64,000 nt of DNA from Sinomonas cyclohexanicum (GTDB lineage: Bacteria > Actinomycetota > Actinomycetes > Actinomycetales > Micrococcaceae), in contig NZ_AP024525.1 of assembly GCF_020886775.1 (NCBI RefSeq), positions 1,488,001-1,552,000 of the forward strand, given 5' to 3'. Numbering within the stretch: position 1 is the first letter of the stretch; each line of letters begins with the position of its first letter. Below are positions 37,620-46,822 of this stretch, piece by piece. The notes under the pieces are model-generated. The model made no database searches and was not told the origin of the DNA. It saw only the letters and a list, made by a program, of their open reading frames with translations. A program made the translations under genes and the position numbers.

Positions 37620-37993
37620 GCATCGTCGAGTTCCTGCTGGCCCGCATCGCCGAAGACGAGGCGTTGGCGAAGCTGTACGCCGAGCACCACGACCCGCTGT
37701 TCATCGACGATGACGGTCGGACGGAGTGGCTGGACGGCCTATGGGATGACGGGACATTTTATCTGCCGAACCGGCACACGACGTGGGACCGGCTGTACGA
37801 CCCGGCGCGTGTCCTCGCGGAGTGCGCAGCCAAGCGGTGGGTGCTGGACACGCTGCGGAGCTACGAGCCCGACACGGAATGGCGCACCGAGCCGGACATG
37901 GGCAAGCGCGGCAACAACGCTGCCGGCGCCGTCCGCCAGCTCGCGGCCGTGTACGCGGAGCACGAGGACTACCGGGAGGAGTGGGCACTGTGA
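37616..37993 (+). CDS. DUF6221-like protein
   Basis: 125 aa from GTG 37616 (GTGA). VEFLLARIAEDEALAKLYAE, PARVLAECAAKRWVLDTLRS and a C-terminal helix ending in YREEW match the DUF6221 pattern common in actinobacteria and their prophages. Function unknown. Confidence 0.6.
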   Translation: MSIVEFLLARIAEDEALAKLYAEHHDPLFIDDDGRTEWLDGLWDDGTFYLPNRHTTWDRLYDPARVLAECAAKRWVLDTLRSYEPDTEWRTEPDMGKRGNNAAGAVRQLAAVYAEHEDYREEWAL

Positions 37994-38277
37994 GTGTTGA
38001 CCTGTTCGAGGCGCCCCTGGCCGGGGCCGTGGCTGTCCCGGCGTGTGAGGCGGCCGGGCACGGGGAAGACCCCACCCGCCACGACACGGGCCCCGCCCGC
38101 TGGTACGTCCGCAACCTGCACCCCTGCTGGGGCCGCGCCGGTGACCTGATCGCCGTGTGCCAGTCCACCGCCGTGTGGATGCGTGAGCACAGGGAGGATG
38201 TTGGCCGGTGCCCCGTGTGCGGTGAGGTCCGTGCACTGGAGGACTGGGCGTACGTGGCGAAGGGGATCACCGAATGA
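37990..38277 (+). CDS. 95-aa zinc-binding phage protein
   Basis: GTG 37990 (GTGA). WYVRNLHPCWGRAGDLIAVC and VGRCPVCGEVRALEDWAYV: C and C-x2-C. Coupled to thyX by ATGA. Unknown role. Confidence 0.55.
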   Translation: MSVDLFEAPLAGAVAVPACEAAGHGEDPTRHDTGPARWYVRNLHPCWGRAGDLIAVCQSTAVWMREHREDVGRCPVCGEVRALEDWAYVAKGITE

Positions 38278-38972
38278 GTGTCACCTACCGCAGTGATGTC
38301 ACGGTGGAACTCGTCGACCACATGGGAGACCTCCAGAGGATCGCGGCCGCCGCCCGCGTGTCCACCGGGACCACCGGGACGGACACCGAGAATGCGGGCC
38401 TGATCCGCTACCTCTACAACAACCGCCACGCGTCCCCGTTCGAGCACGTCGTCTTCACGTTCCGGGTTGAGGCGCCCATCTTCGTCACGCGGGAGATGCT
38501 GCGCCACCGGGTCGGCAGCTTCAACGAGGAGTCGGGCCGGTACTCGATCCTCAAGCCCGTCTTCTACATGCCCGCCGCTGACAGGCCGCTGGTCCAGGTG
38601 GGCAAGGTAGGTCACTACGAGTTCGAGCCGGGAACGGCGGAGCACCGTGCCGTGGTCGAGGCCGGACATCACCGCGCCTACAGTGCGGCGTGGGCGTCCT
38701 ACGAGCGCATGATCGAGGCGGGCATCGCGCGCGAGGTAGCACGCAACGTGCTCCCGGTGGGGATCTACAGTTCGCTCTACTGGACGGTCAACCTGCGGTC
38801 GCTGCTGAACTTCCTTAGCTTGCGGGTGGACTGGGGCGACGAGGCCGCGAACCGGTCACACCCGACCCACGAGATTCAAGAGGTGGCCCGCCGCGCCTTC
38901 GAGCTGGCCCTGGTTGGGCGTCTCTGTCAGGTTGGCGAGTTGTTCCGTGACAACGGTTACAGGCCGCTGTGA
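38274..38972 (+). CDS. thyX: Flavin-dependent thymidylate synthase ThyX
   Basis: 232 aa. The ThyX signature RHR-x7-S is present as RHRVGSFNEES, with SGRY after it, plus the FEHVVFTFRVEAPIFVTREM and LRSLLNFLSLRVD segments. Converts dUMP to dTMP with methylenetetrahydrofolate and NADPH. A phage copy boosts thymidylate supply. Cluster position after two coupled small genes indicates a metabolic operon expressed rightward. Confidence 0.9.
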   Translation: MSVTYRSDVTVELVDHMGDLQRIAAAARVSTGTTGTDTENAGLIRYLYNNRHASPFEHVVFTFRVEAPIFVTREMLRHRVGSFNEESGRYSILKPVFYMPAADRPLVQVGKVGHYEFEPGTAEHRAVVEAGHHRAYSAAWASYERMIEAGIAREVARNVLPVGIYSSLYWTVNLRSLLNFLSLRVDWGDEAANRSHPTHEIQEVARRAFELALVGRLCQVGELFRDNGYRPL

Positions 38973-38995
38973 TGGCTGGCACGGAGGATCACCGA

Positions 38996-39373
38996 ATGAG
39001 CACCGAACGCGACGAACTCGCCGCCGAACTCTGGAAGCACCACTATGAGCACTTCACGATGGCCCATGATGGCCGCGAGTCCTCCTACTGCCAGTGCGGT
39101 GCGCCCGTCTACCCAAACAAGTCGCTGGTCCAGCACCAGGCCGAGGTGGCCATCGCGCACCGGAAGCCCCGCACGGTCACGACGGCCGCCGAGCTCGACG
39201 CCCTGCCCGTCCGCTCCGTCGTGCTGGACGCCGGTCAGGATGTCTGGCAGTGCTACGTCAGGCGCGAACGTCCAGATGGAACCCTGCGGACCTACTGGGA
39301 GTGCGGCGAGGACGTGGAGGGGTCGGATGACTTCACCTTCCCCGCGACCGTCCTGCACGAGCCGACGCCATGA
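38996..39373 (+). CDS. 125-aa phage protein
   Basis: ATG 38996 has GGAGG 8 nt upstream; GTG 38969 would overlap thyX instead (GTGA). STERDELAAELWKHHYEHFT, CQCGAPVYPNKSLVQHQAEV (C-x-C...H) and ALPVRSVVLDAGQDVWQCYV, a small beta domain seen in many actinophage proteins. Function unknown. Confidence 0.55.
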   Translation: MSTERDELAAELWKHHYEHFTMAHDGRESSYCQCGAPVYPNKSLVQHQAEVAIAHRKPRTVTTAAELDALPVRSVVLDAGQDVWQCYVRRERPDGTLRTYWECGEDVEGSDDFTFPATVLHEPTP

Positions 39374-39597
39374 CCGACGACGAGGCCACAGACGAGATGA
39401 TCGACGCTGCGCGTGCGTCCGGGAAGCTGGCCGGGGTGTACTCGTGGATCGACGACCACGACATCCTCCACTCCCCGGACTGCCGGGACGGGAAGCACCG
39501 GTCCTGCACGGGCGCGGGCTGGGACCTCACCGAGGATATCGGCACGGACTGCCCCTGCACATGCCACACGCGTAGCGAGGGCGGTTCCGCCCGCTAG
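39370..39597 (+). CDS. 75-aa Cys-rich phage protein
   Basis: ATG 39370 (ATGA). ILHSPDCRDGKHRSCTGAGW and IGTDCPCTCHTRSEGG: multiple Cys near His. Last gene of the plus operon. Confidence 0.55.
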   Translation: MTDDEATDEMIDAARASGKLAGVYSWIDDHDILHSPDCRDGKHRSCTGAGWDLTEDIGTDCPCTCHTRSEGGSAR

Positions 39598-39612
39598 GCT
39601 TATGGGAGTGGC

Positions 39613-39662
39613 GGGGGATTGAGTTAGCTCCTCCTCCCCCCGCCCACACAACTGAATCCCCC
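39613..39662. terminator. Terminator-like hairpin after plus operon
   Basis: GGGGGATTGAGTT (39613-39625) pairs with AACTGAATCCCCC (39650-39662), 12 of 13 positions, 24-nt loop, starting 15 nt after the last stop of the thyX operon. Confidence 0.6.
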
Positions 39663-39758
39663 GGCCGGGCCGGGACCCTTACCATCTGACCCAATGCTGG
39701 GTGGAACCGTGGGGCCCTTGGCAGGCGCAATCGGCCCGGACCGGGGACCCTTGAACCG

Positions 39759-39802
39759 TCAGGCCCGCTTCCAGTCCCCCCCCAAGGTGTTGGCGGGCCT
39801 GA
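39759..39802. terminator. Hairpin after integrase gene
   Basis: TCAGGCCCGC (39759-39768) and GCGGGCCTGA (39793-39802) are perfectly complementary, with a 24-nt loop that includes a run of C. It ends 1 nt from the integrase stop, so it probably terminates integrase mRNA on the minus strand. The whole 206-bp convergent gap holds no gene. Confidence 0.6.
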
Positions 39803-39803
39803 C

Positions 39804-40961
39804 TCATGCCCCGCCCCTCGCCCGCCCTGCGGCGTCGGCGGCGGTGCGGCGGGCCGCGTCGGTCGGGTGGCCGTAGATGTTCGCCGTGGTCGCGATGTTG
39901 GAGTGCCCGAGGCGGCGGGACACGGTCACGAGGTCCACGCCGGCGGCTGTGAGCCACGCCCCGTGGGAGTGGCGGAGCCAGTGGATCGTGGGCCGTGCGG
40001 GGAGGTGCCCGCCCACCCGTTCCGGGTCGGTCATGCGGGCCGTGGCGTGGCCCCAGATGCGCTTCTCGAAGACCCGGTAGGAGATGTACCCGCCGGTCTC
40101 GGGGTCGGGCACGAGCGGGTCCGTCGGTGGCCGTCCCTTGGTGGAGGCTTTGAGGAGCTTGTCGAGGTCGTCGTCGATGTCGATGACCCGGTTCGACTCG
40201 TCCGTCTTGGGCTTCCCGACGTAGTAGCGGGCCCTGTCGTCGCGTTTCCACGTCTTCGTGACGGTGACCGACGCGAGGACGTTCTCGGTGCCTGGTGTGT
40301 AGTCGGCGACGGTGAGGGCGGCCGCCTCACCCACACGCATGCCCGTCCCGGCGAGGAGCTCCACGAACAGGCGCCACGGCTCGGGGATCTCGGGCAGGAC
40401 GATGGCCCGGTACTGGGCCGGTTCGATGAGTTTGGCGCGGAGGGTGGTGCGCCGGGGTTTGGGGAGGCGGACACGGCGGGTGGGGTTGTCGTCGCGGATG
40501 CCTTCGGCGATGCACGTGTTCATGATCGCGGAGAGGAGCATGTGGCATTGGGCGATGGTGTTGGGTGCGAGGCCTGCGGTGTCGAGGGTGTTGACCCATC
40601 GGCGGACGTCGTTGCGGGTGAGGTCGGCGGCGCGGCGGGTGCCGAGGTGGGGGAGGATGTGGAGGCGGATGTTGATCTCGTAGGTGCGTTTGGTGCCGGG
40701 GTCCACGCCGGTGATGGTGTTGAGGTGGTCGTGGGCGGCGTGGGTGATGGTGAGGCCTTCGGCGTAGGCGTGTTCCTGGGCGTCGAGGGCGAGTTCGTAG
40801 GTCTGGTGGTTGGCGTTGAGGAAGTCGGCGAGCTGTTGGGCGCGGTTGGGGTCGTCGAAGGTCTTTGAGCGTTGTCTGCTGTCGCGGGTGCCGCCTTCGC
40901 GCCAGAGGACGGCGTAGGCTTGTGTGCCGTCGGCCCGGGTTCTGGGCTGTACTGAGGCCAT
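39804..40961 (-). CDS. int: Phage tyrosine integrase
   Basis: 385 aa from ATG 40961 (AAGGAG upstream); the longer open frame to 41690 lies antisense to gatC/gatA and is rejected. N-terminal arm-binding part (about 1-60), SAM-like core-binding domain (70-165), catalytic domain with R209 (GTGMRVGEAA), K250/K252, H327-x2-R330 (HWLRHSHG), H353 (RRLGHSNIATT) and Y363. All catalytic residues present. Its 5' end faces the host gat operon. Confidence 0.9.
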   Translation of the reverse strand: MASVQPRTRADGTQAYAVLWREGGTRDSRQRSKTFDDPNRAQQLADFLNANHQTYELALDAQEHAYAEGLTITHAAHDHLNTITGVDPGTKRTYEINIRLHILPHLGTRRAADLTRNDVRRWVNTLDTAGLAPNTIAQCHMLLSAIMNTCIAEGIRDDNPTRRVRLPKPRRTTLRAKLIEPAQYRAIVLPEIPEPWRLFVELLAGTGMRVGEAAALTVADYTPGTENVLASVTVTKTWKRDDRARYYVGKPKTDESNRVIDIDDDLDKLLKASTKGRPPTDPLVPDPETGGYISYRVFEKRIWGHATARMTDPERVGGHLPARPTIHWLRHSHGAWLTAAGVDLVTVSRRLGHSNIATTANIYGHPTDAARRTAADAAGRARGGA

Positions 40962-41064
40962 GGTGGGGGCTCCTTCCGTGGGTTCAACCAACACCGGCGC
41001 GTTTTCTGTCAACACGTCACTCCCGATTGTAGGCGGGAGTAGGGCGGGAAGGGTATGGAGATTT
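40962..41064. other. Probable right prophage-host junction (attachment region)
   Basis: 103 bp between int and gatC; the phage/host boundary should lie here because everything to the right is standard chromosome. It contains CTCCCG...CGGGAG (about 41022-41041) and no gene. The exact core cannot be set without the left junction, which is outside the window. No tRNA overlaps it. Confidence 0.4.
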
Positions 41065-41361
41065 ATGGCTGAGATCACTCGCGACGACGTTGCGCACCTC
41101 GCGCAGCTCGCGCGGATCGAGATGAGCGAGGCGGAACTCGACAAGATGGCGGGCGAGCTGGCCCACATCGTCGATGCCGTCAAGAGCGTGAGCGAGGCCG
41201 CCGGGCCCGACGTGCCCGCCACGAGCCACCCGATCCCGCTGCAGAACGTCTTCCGCGAGGACGTCGTGGGGCACGTGCTCACGCCCGCCGAGGCGCTCTC
41301 CGGCGCCCCCGACTCTGACGAGGACCGCTTCAAGGTCCCGGCCATCCTGGACGAGGAGTAG
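41065..41361 (+). CDS. gatC: Glu/Asp-tRNA amidotransferase subunit C
   Basis: 98 aa, full length. ITRDDVAHLAQLARIEMSEA and a C-terminal VLTPAEALSGAPDSDEDRFK with VPAILDEE are GatC hallmarks. First gene of gatCAB; wraps around GatA and stabilises the complex that converts Glu-tRNA(Gln) or Asp-tRNA(Asn) to the amide. ATG follows GGAG. Confidence 0.95.
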   Translation: MAEITRDDVAHLAQLARIEMSEAELDKMAGELAHIVDAVKSVSEAAGPDVPATSHPIPLQNVFREDVVGHVLTPAEALSGAPDSDEDRFKVPAILDEE

Positions 41362-41364
41362 ACG

Positions 41365-42912
41365 ATGAGCACCGACAAGAGCCTCAACCCCCTCATCACG
41401 TCCACCGCGTCCGCCCTGGCGGAGAAGCTCGCCGCCAAGGAGGTCTCCTCCGAGGAGGTCACGCAGGCGCACCTCGACCGGATTGCCGAGGTCGACGGCG
41501 GGGAGCGCGGCGTCCACGCGTTCCTGCACGTCAACACGGAGGAGGCGCTCGCCGTCGCCCGCGAGGTGGACTCGATCCGCGCCGCAGGCGGGGACGACGC
41601 CGCAGCCCTCCACCCGCTCGCGGGCGTCCCGATCGCGATCAAGGACCTCATCGTCACGGTGGGCCAGCCCACGACGGCGGGCTCCCGCATCCTCGAGGGC
41701 TGGATGAGCCCCTACGATGCGACCGTCATCAAGAAGATCCGGGCCGCGAAGCTCCCGATCCTCGGCAAGACCAACCTCGACGAGTTCGCGATGGGCTCCT
41801 CCACGGAGCACTCGGCTTTCGGCCCGACCCGCAACCCGTGGGACCTCGACCGCATCCCCGGCGGCTCCGGCGGCGGTTCGGCCGCGGCCGTCGCGGCGTT
41901 CGAGGCGCCCCTCGCGCTCGGCACCGACACGGGCGGCTCGATCCGCCAGCCTGGCGCCGTCACCGGCACGGTCGGCGTCAAGCCGACGTACGGCGCGGTG
42001 TCCCGCTACGGCGCGATCGCGATGGCCTCGAGCCTGGACCAGATCGGCCCGGTCTCCCGTTCGGTGCTCGACGCCGCGCTCCTCCAGGAGCTCATCGGAG
42101 GCCACGACCCGTTCGACTCGACCTCGCTGACCGACGCGTTCGACACGCTGGCCGAGGCCGCGCGCGGCGGCGCCGCCCCTGGCTCGCTCAAGGGGCTGCG
42201 CATCGGCGTCGTGAAGGAGCTCGGCGGCGAGGGCTACCAGTCCGGCGTCGAGGCCCGGTTCCGGGAATCGCTCGAGCTGCTCAAGGGCGCCGGCGCGCAG
42301 ATCGTCGAGGTCTCGTGCCCCAACTTCAAGTACGCCCTCGGCGCGTACTACCTCATCATGCCGTCCGAGGTCTCGAGCAACCTCGCGAAGTTCGACGGCG
42401 TCCGGTACGGCCTGCGCGTCACGCCCCAGGACGGCCCCCTCACCATCGAGCGCGTCATGGCCGCGACCCGCGCCGCCGGGTTCGGCGACGAGGCGAAGCG
42501 CCGCATCATCCTCGGCACATACGCCCTCTCGGCCGGCTACTACGACGCCTACTACGGCTCGGCCCAGAAGGTCCGTACCCTCATCCAGCGGGACTTCGAC
42601 GCGGCGTTCGCCCAGGCGGATGTCCTCATCTCCCCGACGGCGCCCACGACGGCGTTCAAGCTCGGCGAGAAGCTCGACGACCCGCTCGCGATGTACCTCA
42701 ACGACGTCGCGACCATCCCGGCGAACCTTGCCGGCGTGCCCGGTCTGTCCCTCCCGAGTGGACTCGCCGACGAGGACGGCCTGCCCGCGGGCCTCCAGAT
42801 CCTCGCCCCCGCCCGCCAGGACGCCCGTCTGTACAAGGTCGGCGCGGCCCTCGAGAATCTGCTCGAGGCGCAGTGGGGCGGCCCGCTGCTCGCCCAGGCC
42901 CCGGCGCTCTAA
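41365..42912 (+). CDS. gatA: Glu/Asp-tRNA amidotransferase subunit A
   Basis: 515 aa, full length. Amidase-signature enzyme with the Ser-cisSer-Lys triad K93 (AIKDLI), S168 ([10 protein letters not shown]) and S192 ([10 protein letters not shown]). Releases ammonia from glutamine for the GatB kinase site. Starts 3 nt after gatC. Confidence 0.95.
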   Translation: MSTDKSLNPLITSTASALAEKLAAKEVSSEEVTQAHLDRIAEVDGGERGVHAFLHVNTEEALAVAREVDSIRAAGGDDAAALHPLAGVPIAIKDLIVTVGQPTTAGSRILEGWMSPYDATVIKKIRAAKLPILGKTNLDEFAMGSSTEHSAFGPTRNPWDLDRIPGGSGGGSAAAVAAFEAPLALGTDTGGSIRQPGAVTGTVGVKPTYGAVSRYGAIAMASSLDQIGPVSRSVLDAALLQELIGGHDPFDSTSLTDAFDTLAEAARGGAAPGSLKGLRIGVVKELGGEGYQSGVEARFRESLELLKGAGAQIVEVSCPNFKYALGAYYLIMPSEVSSNLAKFDGVRYGLRVTPQDGPLTIERVMAATRAAGFGDEAKRRIILGTYALSAGYYDAYYGSAQKVRTLIQRDFDAAFAQADVLISPTAPTTAFKLGEKLDDPLAMYLNDVATIPANLAGVPGLSLPSGLADEDGLPAGLQILAPARQDARLYKVGAALENLLEAQWGGPLLAQAPAL

Positions 42913-42925
42913 GAAGGAGAGAGAA

Positions 42926-44437
42926 ATGGCATCCACTGACGAGATCCTGTCCTTCGACGAGGCCATGGAGAAGTTCGACCCGGTCCTCGGCTTTGAGGTC
43001 CACGTCGAGCTCAACACGAAGACCAAGATGTTCTCCTCGGCACCGAACGTGTTCGGCGACGACCCGAACACCGACGTCAACGAGGTGGACCTCGGCATGC
43101 CCGGCGTCCTGCCGGTGGTGAACAAGGCCGCCGTCGAGTCGAGCATCAAGATCGGCCTGGCGCTCAACTGCGAGATCGCTGAGTCCTGCCGGTTCGCCCG
43201 GAAGAACTACTTCTACCCGGACACGCCCAAGAACTTCCAGACCTCCCAGTACGACGAGCCGATCGCCCACGACGGCTGGCTCGACATCGAACTCGAGGAC
43301 GGGACCGTGTTCCACGTCGAGATCGAGCGCGCGCACATGGAGGAGGACGCGGGCAAGCTCACCCACATGGGCGGCGCGACCGGCCGCATCCAGGGCGCCG
43401 ACTACTCCCTCGTGGACTACAACCGGGCGGGCGTCCCGCTCGTCGAGATCGTCACCAAGCCGATCGTCGGGGCCGGTTCCCGCGCCCCCGAGCTCGCCAA
43501 GGCGTACGTCGCCGCGGTCCGTGAGATCGTGAAGAACCTCGGCGTCTCGGACGCGCGCATGGAGCGCGGCAACGTCCGCTGCGACGCGAACGTCTCGCTC
43601 ATGCCCAAGGGCGCCACGCAGTTCGGCACCCGCTCCGAGACGAAGAACGTCAACTCGCTCCGCTCGGTCGAGCACGCCGTCCGCTTCGAGATCCAGCGCC
43701 ACGCGGCGATCCTCTCGGCGGGGGAGAAGGTCACCCAGGAGACGCGCCACTGGCACGAGGACACGCGCACGACGACGGCCGGTCGCCCGAAGAGCGACGC
43801 CGACGACTACCGCTACTTCCCCGAGCCGGACCTCGTCCCCGTGGTCCCGAGCCGCGAGTGGGTCGAGGAGCTCCGCGCCTCCCTCCCGGAGCCCCCGGCC
43901 GAGCGCCGCAAGCGTCTCAAGGAATCGTGGCGGTTCGCGGACGCCGAGTTCCGCGACGTCGTCAACGCGGGCGTCATCGACGAGATCGAGGCGACCATCG
44001 CCGCCGGTGCGACCGCCCAGGCCGCCCGCAAGTGGTGGATGGGCGAGATCGTGGGCCGCGCCAAGGCCGCCGACGTCGACCCGGCAGACCTCGGCGTGAG
44101 CCCCGAGGCCATCGTCGAGCTCAACGGCCTCGTCGAGCACGGCAAGCTCAACAACAAGATGGCAGGCCAGGTCCTCGACGGCGTGATCGCTGGCGAGGGC
44201 ACCCCGACCGAGGTCATGGAGGCCCGCGGCCTTGTCCTGGTCTCCGACGACGGACCCCTCCTCGAGGCGATCGACGCCGCGCTCGCAGCGCAGCCCGACG
44301 TCGCGGACAAGATCCGCGGCGGCAAGGTCCAGGCGGTCGGCGCGATCGTCGGCGGCGTCATGAAGGCGACGCGCGGCCAGGCCGACGCCGGCCGCGTCCG
44401 CGAGCTCATCCTCGAGAAGCTGGGTGTGAGCGCCTAA
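42926..44437 (+). CDS. gatB: Glu/Asp-tRNA amidotransferase subunit B
   Basis: 503 aa, full length. [49 protein letters not shown] and the tail domain [20 protein letters not shown] are characteristic. ATG 42926 after AAGGAGAGAG. Phosphorylates and amidates the mischarged tRNA. Confidence 0.95.
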   Translation: MASTDEILSFDEAMEKFDPVLGFEVHVELNTKTKMFSSAPNVFGDDPNTDVNEVDLGMPGVLPVVNKAAVESSIKIGLALNCEIAESCRFARKNYFYPDTPKNFQTSQYDEPIAHDGWLDIELEDGTVFHVEIERAHMEEDAGKLTHMGGATGRIQGADYSLVDYNRAGVPLVEIVTKPIVGAGSRAPELAKAYVAAVREIVKNLGVSDARMERGNVRCDANVSLMPKGATQFGTRSETKNVNSLRSVEHAVRFEIQRHAAILSAGEKVTQETRHWHEDTRTTTAGRPKSDADDYRYFPEPDLVPVVPSREWVEELRASLPEPPAERRKRLKESWRFADAEFRDVVNAGVIDEIEATIAAGATAQAARKWWMGEIVGRAKAADVDPADLGVSPEAIVELNGLVEHGKLNNKMAGQVLDGVIAGEGTPTEVMEARGLVLVSDDGPLLEAIDAALAAQPDVADKIRGGKVQAVGAIVGGVMKATRGQADAGRVRELILEKLGVSA

Positions 44438-44488
44438 GGGCCAGCTGTACTGACAGCCAGCCAGCCGCACGACGGCGCCAAGCCTCCA

Positions 44489-44525
44489 GGGGCGGGCATT
44501 CCCCGAGAGGGGAGGCCCGCCCTTT
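44489..44525 (+). terminator. Terminator after gatB
   Basis: GGGCGGGC (44490-44497) pairs with GCCCGCCC (44515-44522), followed by TTT; the loop holds a smaller CCCC/GGGG hairpin. About 50 nt after the gatB stop. Confidence 0.75.
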
Positions 44526-44638
44526 GGCGTGCCCAAGCCTCTTGCCATGACTCAAGCCCTTTTGCCGTGCCCGCCCACACGCTCGCACCATGGGTAGAAG
44601 GGGCCAAGAGAGGGCCCCGCTACCTATGGGAGGTCCGC

Positions 44639-44983
44639 ATGACGGCGCAGGTGAACTATTTCGAGATCGGCACCCCGGACCCTGAGGGCGCGCGGGCCTT
44701 CTACGGCGGGCTGTTCGGCTGGGAGTTCGGGGAGCCGTCCCCGGTGGGCTACCGCATGGTGAACACGGACCAGGGCGGCCTGTGGGACAGCAGCGGGATC
44801 GGCGGGGACCATTGGGCGGTGTTCTACGTCCAAGTGGAGGATGTGGCCGTCGCCGTCGCCGAGGCCGAGCGTCTCGGGGCCACGGTCGCCCTCCCGCTCG
44901 TCAACAACGGCGCCATCGAGTTCGCCCATCTCGTCGACCCGGCCGGGAACCGGTTCGGGATCTGGCGGCCGCTGGCTGCATAG
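44639..44983 (+). CDS. VOC-family (glyoxalase-fold) protein
   Basis: 114 aa from ATG 44639 after GGGAGG. NYFEIGTPDPEGARAFYGGL and FGWEF, then VEDVAVAVAEAERLGATVAL and LVDPAGNRFGIWRP are the two half-modules of a VOC domain. Substrate unknown; the second VOC gene follows. Confidence 0.75.
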   Translation: MTAQVNYFEIGTPDPEGARAFYGGLFGWEFGEPSPVGYRMVNTDQGGLWDSSGIGGDHWAVFYVQVEDVAVAVAEAERLGATVALPLVNNGAIEFAHLVDPAGNRFGIWRPLAA

Positions 44984-45000
44984 GCTTCACCCCGCATTCT

Positions 45001-45036
45001 GGACAGTACCGCCGTCTGTAGACAGAGGTATTGTCC
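45001..45036. repeat. Nested inverted repeats between VOC genes
   Basis: GGACAGTACC (45001-45010) and GGTATTGTCC (45027-45036) are complementary at 9 of 10 positions, with GTCT-GT-AGAC inside. Possible operator or terminator for the first VOC gene. Confidence 0.5.
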
Positions 45037-45075
45037 ACAATCTGAGGTATCTTCGTGCCGCCGCGGTTCAGGCGG

Positions 45076-45154
45076 ACGCACGACGGCGCCACTCGCCTCC
45101 CGCGGGCAGCGCACCTGGGCCTTCGGCACCTACTGGCGCAGCGCCGTCGTGCGT
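45076..45154. repeat. Perfect 14-bp inverted repeat
   Basis: ACGCACGACGGCGC (45076-45089) and GCGCCGTCGTGCGT (45141-45154), 51-nt loop, ending 12 nt before the next start. Could be a regulator site or a mini-element. Confidence 0.6.
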
Positions 45155-45166
45155 ATTCTTGGGCCC

Positions 45167-45538
45167 ATGGCGCCACTGATCCAGTACCACGCGACGGTCC
45201 TCGGCAGCCCCGACCCACAGGCGGCGGCACGCTTCTACTCCAACCTGCTGGGGTGGGAGCTCGGCGACGACGAACAGGAGTGGACCACGGTCCTCGACCC
45301 GGCCGGCGGGCGGCAGCTCTCCTTCCAGTTCGAGGAGGACTACGAGCGGCCTGTGTGGCCCGAGCAGCCTGGGAAGCAACAGCAGATGATGCACCTTGAC
45401 CTGCTCGTGACGGATCTCGCCAAGGCCGCGGCGCACGCCGAGGACTGCGGAGCCACGAGGTCTGCCCACCAGCCGCAGGAGGACGTCATCGTGTTCTTCG
45501 ACCCGGACGGCCACCCGTTCTGCCTCTTCGAGAACTGA
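45167..45538 (+). CDS. VOC-family (glyoxalase-fold) protein
   Basis: 123 aa from ATG 45167. IQYHATVLGSPDPQAAARFY, WTTVLDPAGGRQLSFQFEED, then LLVTDLAKAAAHAEDCGA and VFFDPDGHPFCLFE: metal-site His and Glu in VOC positions. Probably a dioxygenase-like or glyoxalase-like enzyme; substrate unknown. Confidence 0.75.
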   Translation: MAPLIQYHATVLGSPDPQAAARFYSNLLGWELGDDEQEWTTVLDPAGGRQLSFQFEEDYERPVWPEQPGKQQQMMHLDLLVTDLAKAAAHAEDCGATRSAHQPQEDVIVFFDPDGHPFCLFEN

Positions 45539-45634
45539 TCCGCGGGTTGTCGGTGGCCCTGCTACCCTGCCAATTCCACCGAGCCCCCCGAAATCTCAGA
45601 ATCTTCTTAGACCGGGGTTCCTACGCTGAATCCC

Positions 45635-46144
45635 ATGACCTCGCAGCAGCGCACCCACGCCCGCACCGACTCCACGACGGCTCGACTGTTCCGGGCGCTC
45701 GATCTGGACTTCCCGCGCGGCCGGAACCAGCCGGCGCTCGTGCGCTGGATCCTCGCGAGCGTCGTCGCGGTCGTCGTCTCCGTGCTGGCCTGTGGGGCGC
45801 TGGCGGCCGCCGGGGTCGCGTGGTTCCCCGAGACTGCGGGCTATGAGCACTTCGGCTTCGTCGACTACACGAAGCTCACTGTGATCGGTGTGGGCCTCGC
45901 GTGCCTCGCCTGGCCCGTCGTGACATGGTTCTCGTCGCGGGCGTGGAAGCCGTTCCTGTGGCTCGCCATCCTCGTGACCATCGTCGGCCTCGCGCCGGAC
46001 GCCTGGATCCTCTACAAGGGCCAGCCCGCCAACGCCATCGGCGTGCTCGTACTCATGCACTTCGCGGTGGCACTCATCACCTACCCGGCGCTCGTCTTCA
46101 TCGCCCCGCAGCGTCGCGCCGAAGCCCAGCCCCGCCGAGCCTAG
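45635..46144 (+). CDS. DUF6069-like membrane protein
   Basis: 169 aa with four predicted spans (WILASVVAVVVSVLACGALA, LTVIGVGLACLAWPVVTWF, LWLAILVTIVGLAPDAW, AIGVLVLMHFAVALITYPAL). DUF6069 proteins are common in actinobacteria; function unknown. Confidence 0.65.
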   Translation: MTSQQRTHARTDSTTARLFRALDLDFPRGRNQPALVRWILASVVAVVVSVLACGALAAAGVAWFPETAGYEHFGFVDYTKLTVIGVGLACLAWPVVTWFSSRAWKPFLWLAILVTIVGLAPDAWILYKGQPANAIGVLVLMHFAVALITYPALVFIAPQRRAEAQPRRA

Positions 46145-46177
46145 CCCGCCGAAGCGGAGGCATCAGAGGCCGCCGCT

Positions 46178-46213
46178 GAAGAGGCCGGTCCCTCTCAGGG
46201 GCCCGGCCTCTTC
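46178..46213. terminator. Bidirectional terminator
   Basis: GAAGAGGCCGG (46178-46188) pairs perfectly with CCGGCCTCTTC (46203-46213) between convergent genes. Confidence 0.75.
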
Positions 46214-46222
46214 GGACCTGCC

Positions 46223-46801
46223 TCATACGCGTGCACGGACCAGCGCCATCATCTCCCGCAGGAATGCCGCGATGTCCATGGGCCACCGCGAGGTGACGAG
46301 GTTCCGGTCGACCACCACCTCGGCGTCTTCCCAGAGCCCGCCGGCCGCCGTGATCTCCTCGGGGACGCCGTCGCCCCAATACGATGTGAGCCGCCTCCCG
46401 TCCAGGACGCCTGCCGAGACGAGCAGATACGGGCCGTGGCAGATCGCGGCGACGGGCTTGTTCGCGGCGAAGAATGAGCGGGCGATCTCCACGGCGTGGG
46501 CATGATGCCTGACCGTGGTGGGCGCGCCGTCGGGCTTGCCGCCGGGCACCAGGAGGAGGTCGTAGTCGTCCGGATCGACCTCGTCGATGCGCTTGTTCGC
46601 GACGATGAAGTACCAGTTGCTCTCGCCGGTGATCTTTCCCGCTTCCGGAGCGGCGATGTCCACCTTCCACCCGGCCTCGACGAGGCGGAAGACCGGGACA
46701 TACAATTCCAGATCCTCGAATTTGTCCGCGGAGAGGACAACCGCTTTCGGCGCCTTGTCATCGGAGGATTGGGGAATGACGCCGTATTCACTAGCTGTCA
46801 T
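46223..46801 (-). CDS. DJ-1/PfpI-family protein
   Basis: 192 aa. AVVLSADKFEDLELYVPVFR, LLLVPGGKPDGAPTTVRHHA, and the nucleophile elbow VAAICHGPYLLVSAGVL with Cys then His-Gly. Family members are deglycases, amidases or chaperones; which applies is not visible. It stands alone between a terminator and the LysR gene. Confidence 0.8.
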   Translation of the reverse strand: MTASEYGVIPQSSDDKAPKAVVLSADKFEDLELYVPVFRLVEAGWKVDIAAPEAGKITGESNWYFIVANKRIDEVDPDDYDLLLVPGGKPDGAPTTVRHHAHAVEIARSFFAANKPVAAICHGPYLLVSAGVLDGRRLTSYWGDGVPEEITAAGGLWEDAEVVVDRNLVTSRWPMDIAAFLREMMALVRARV

Positions 46802-46822
46802 GCCCTCATTTTAGAAGCGCGG

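Noticed and set aside
39663-39760. tRNA or att core in the GGACCCTT-rich gap
   Set aside because: Three similar GGRCCCTT words occur, but no cloverleaf can be folded and no second copy is in the window.
39804-41690. Integrase frame extended to 628 codons
   Set aside because: The extra part is antisense to gatC and gatA, and ATG 40961 has a ribosome site and matches the integrase N-terminus.
42698-44548. 616-codon antisense frame over gatB
   Set aside because: Shadow of gatB codon structure; no recognisable domain.
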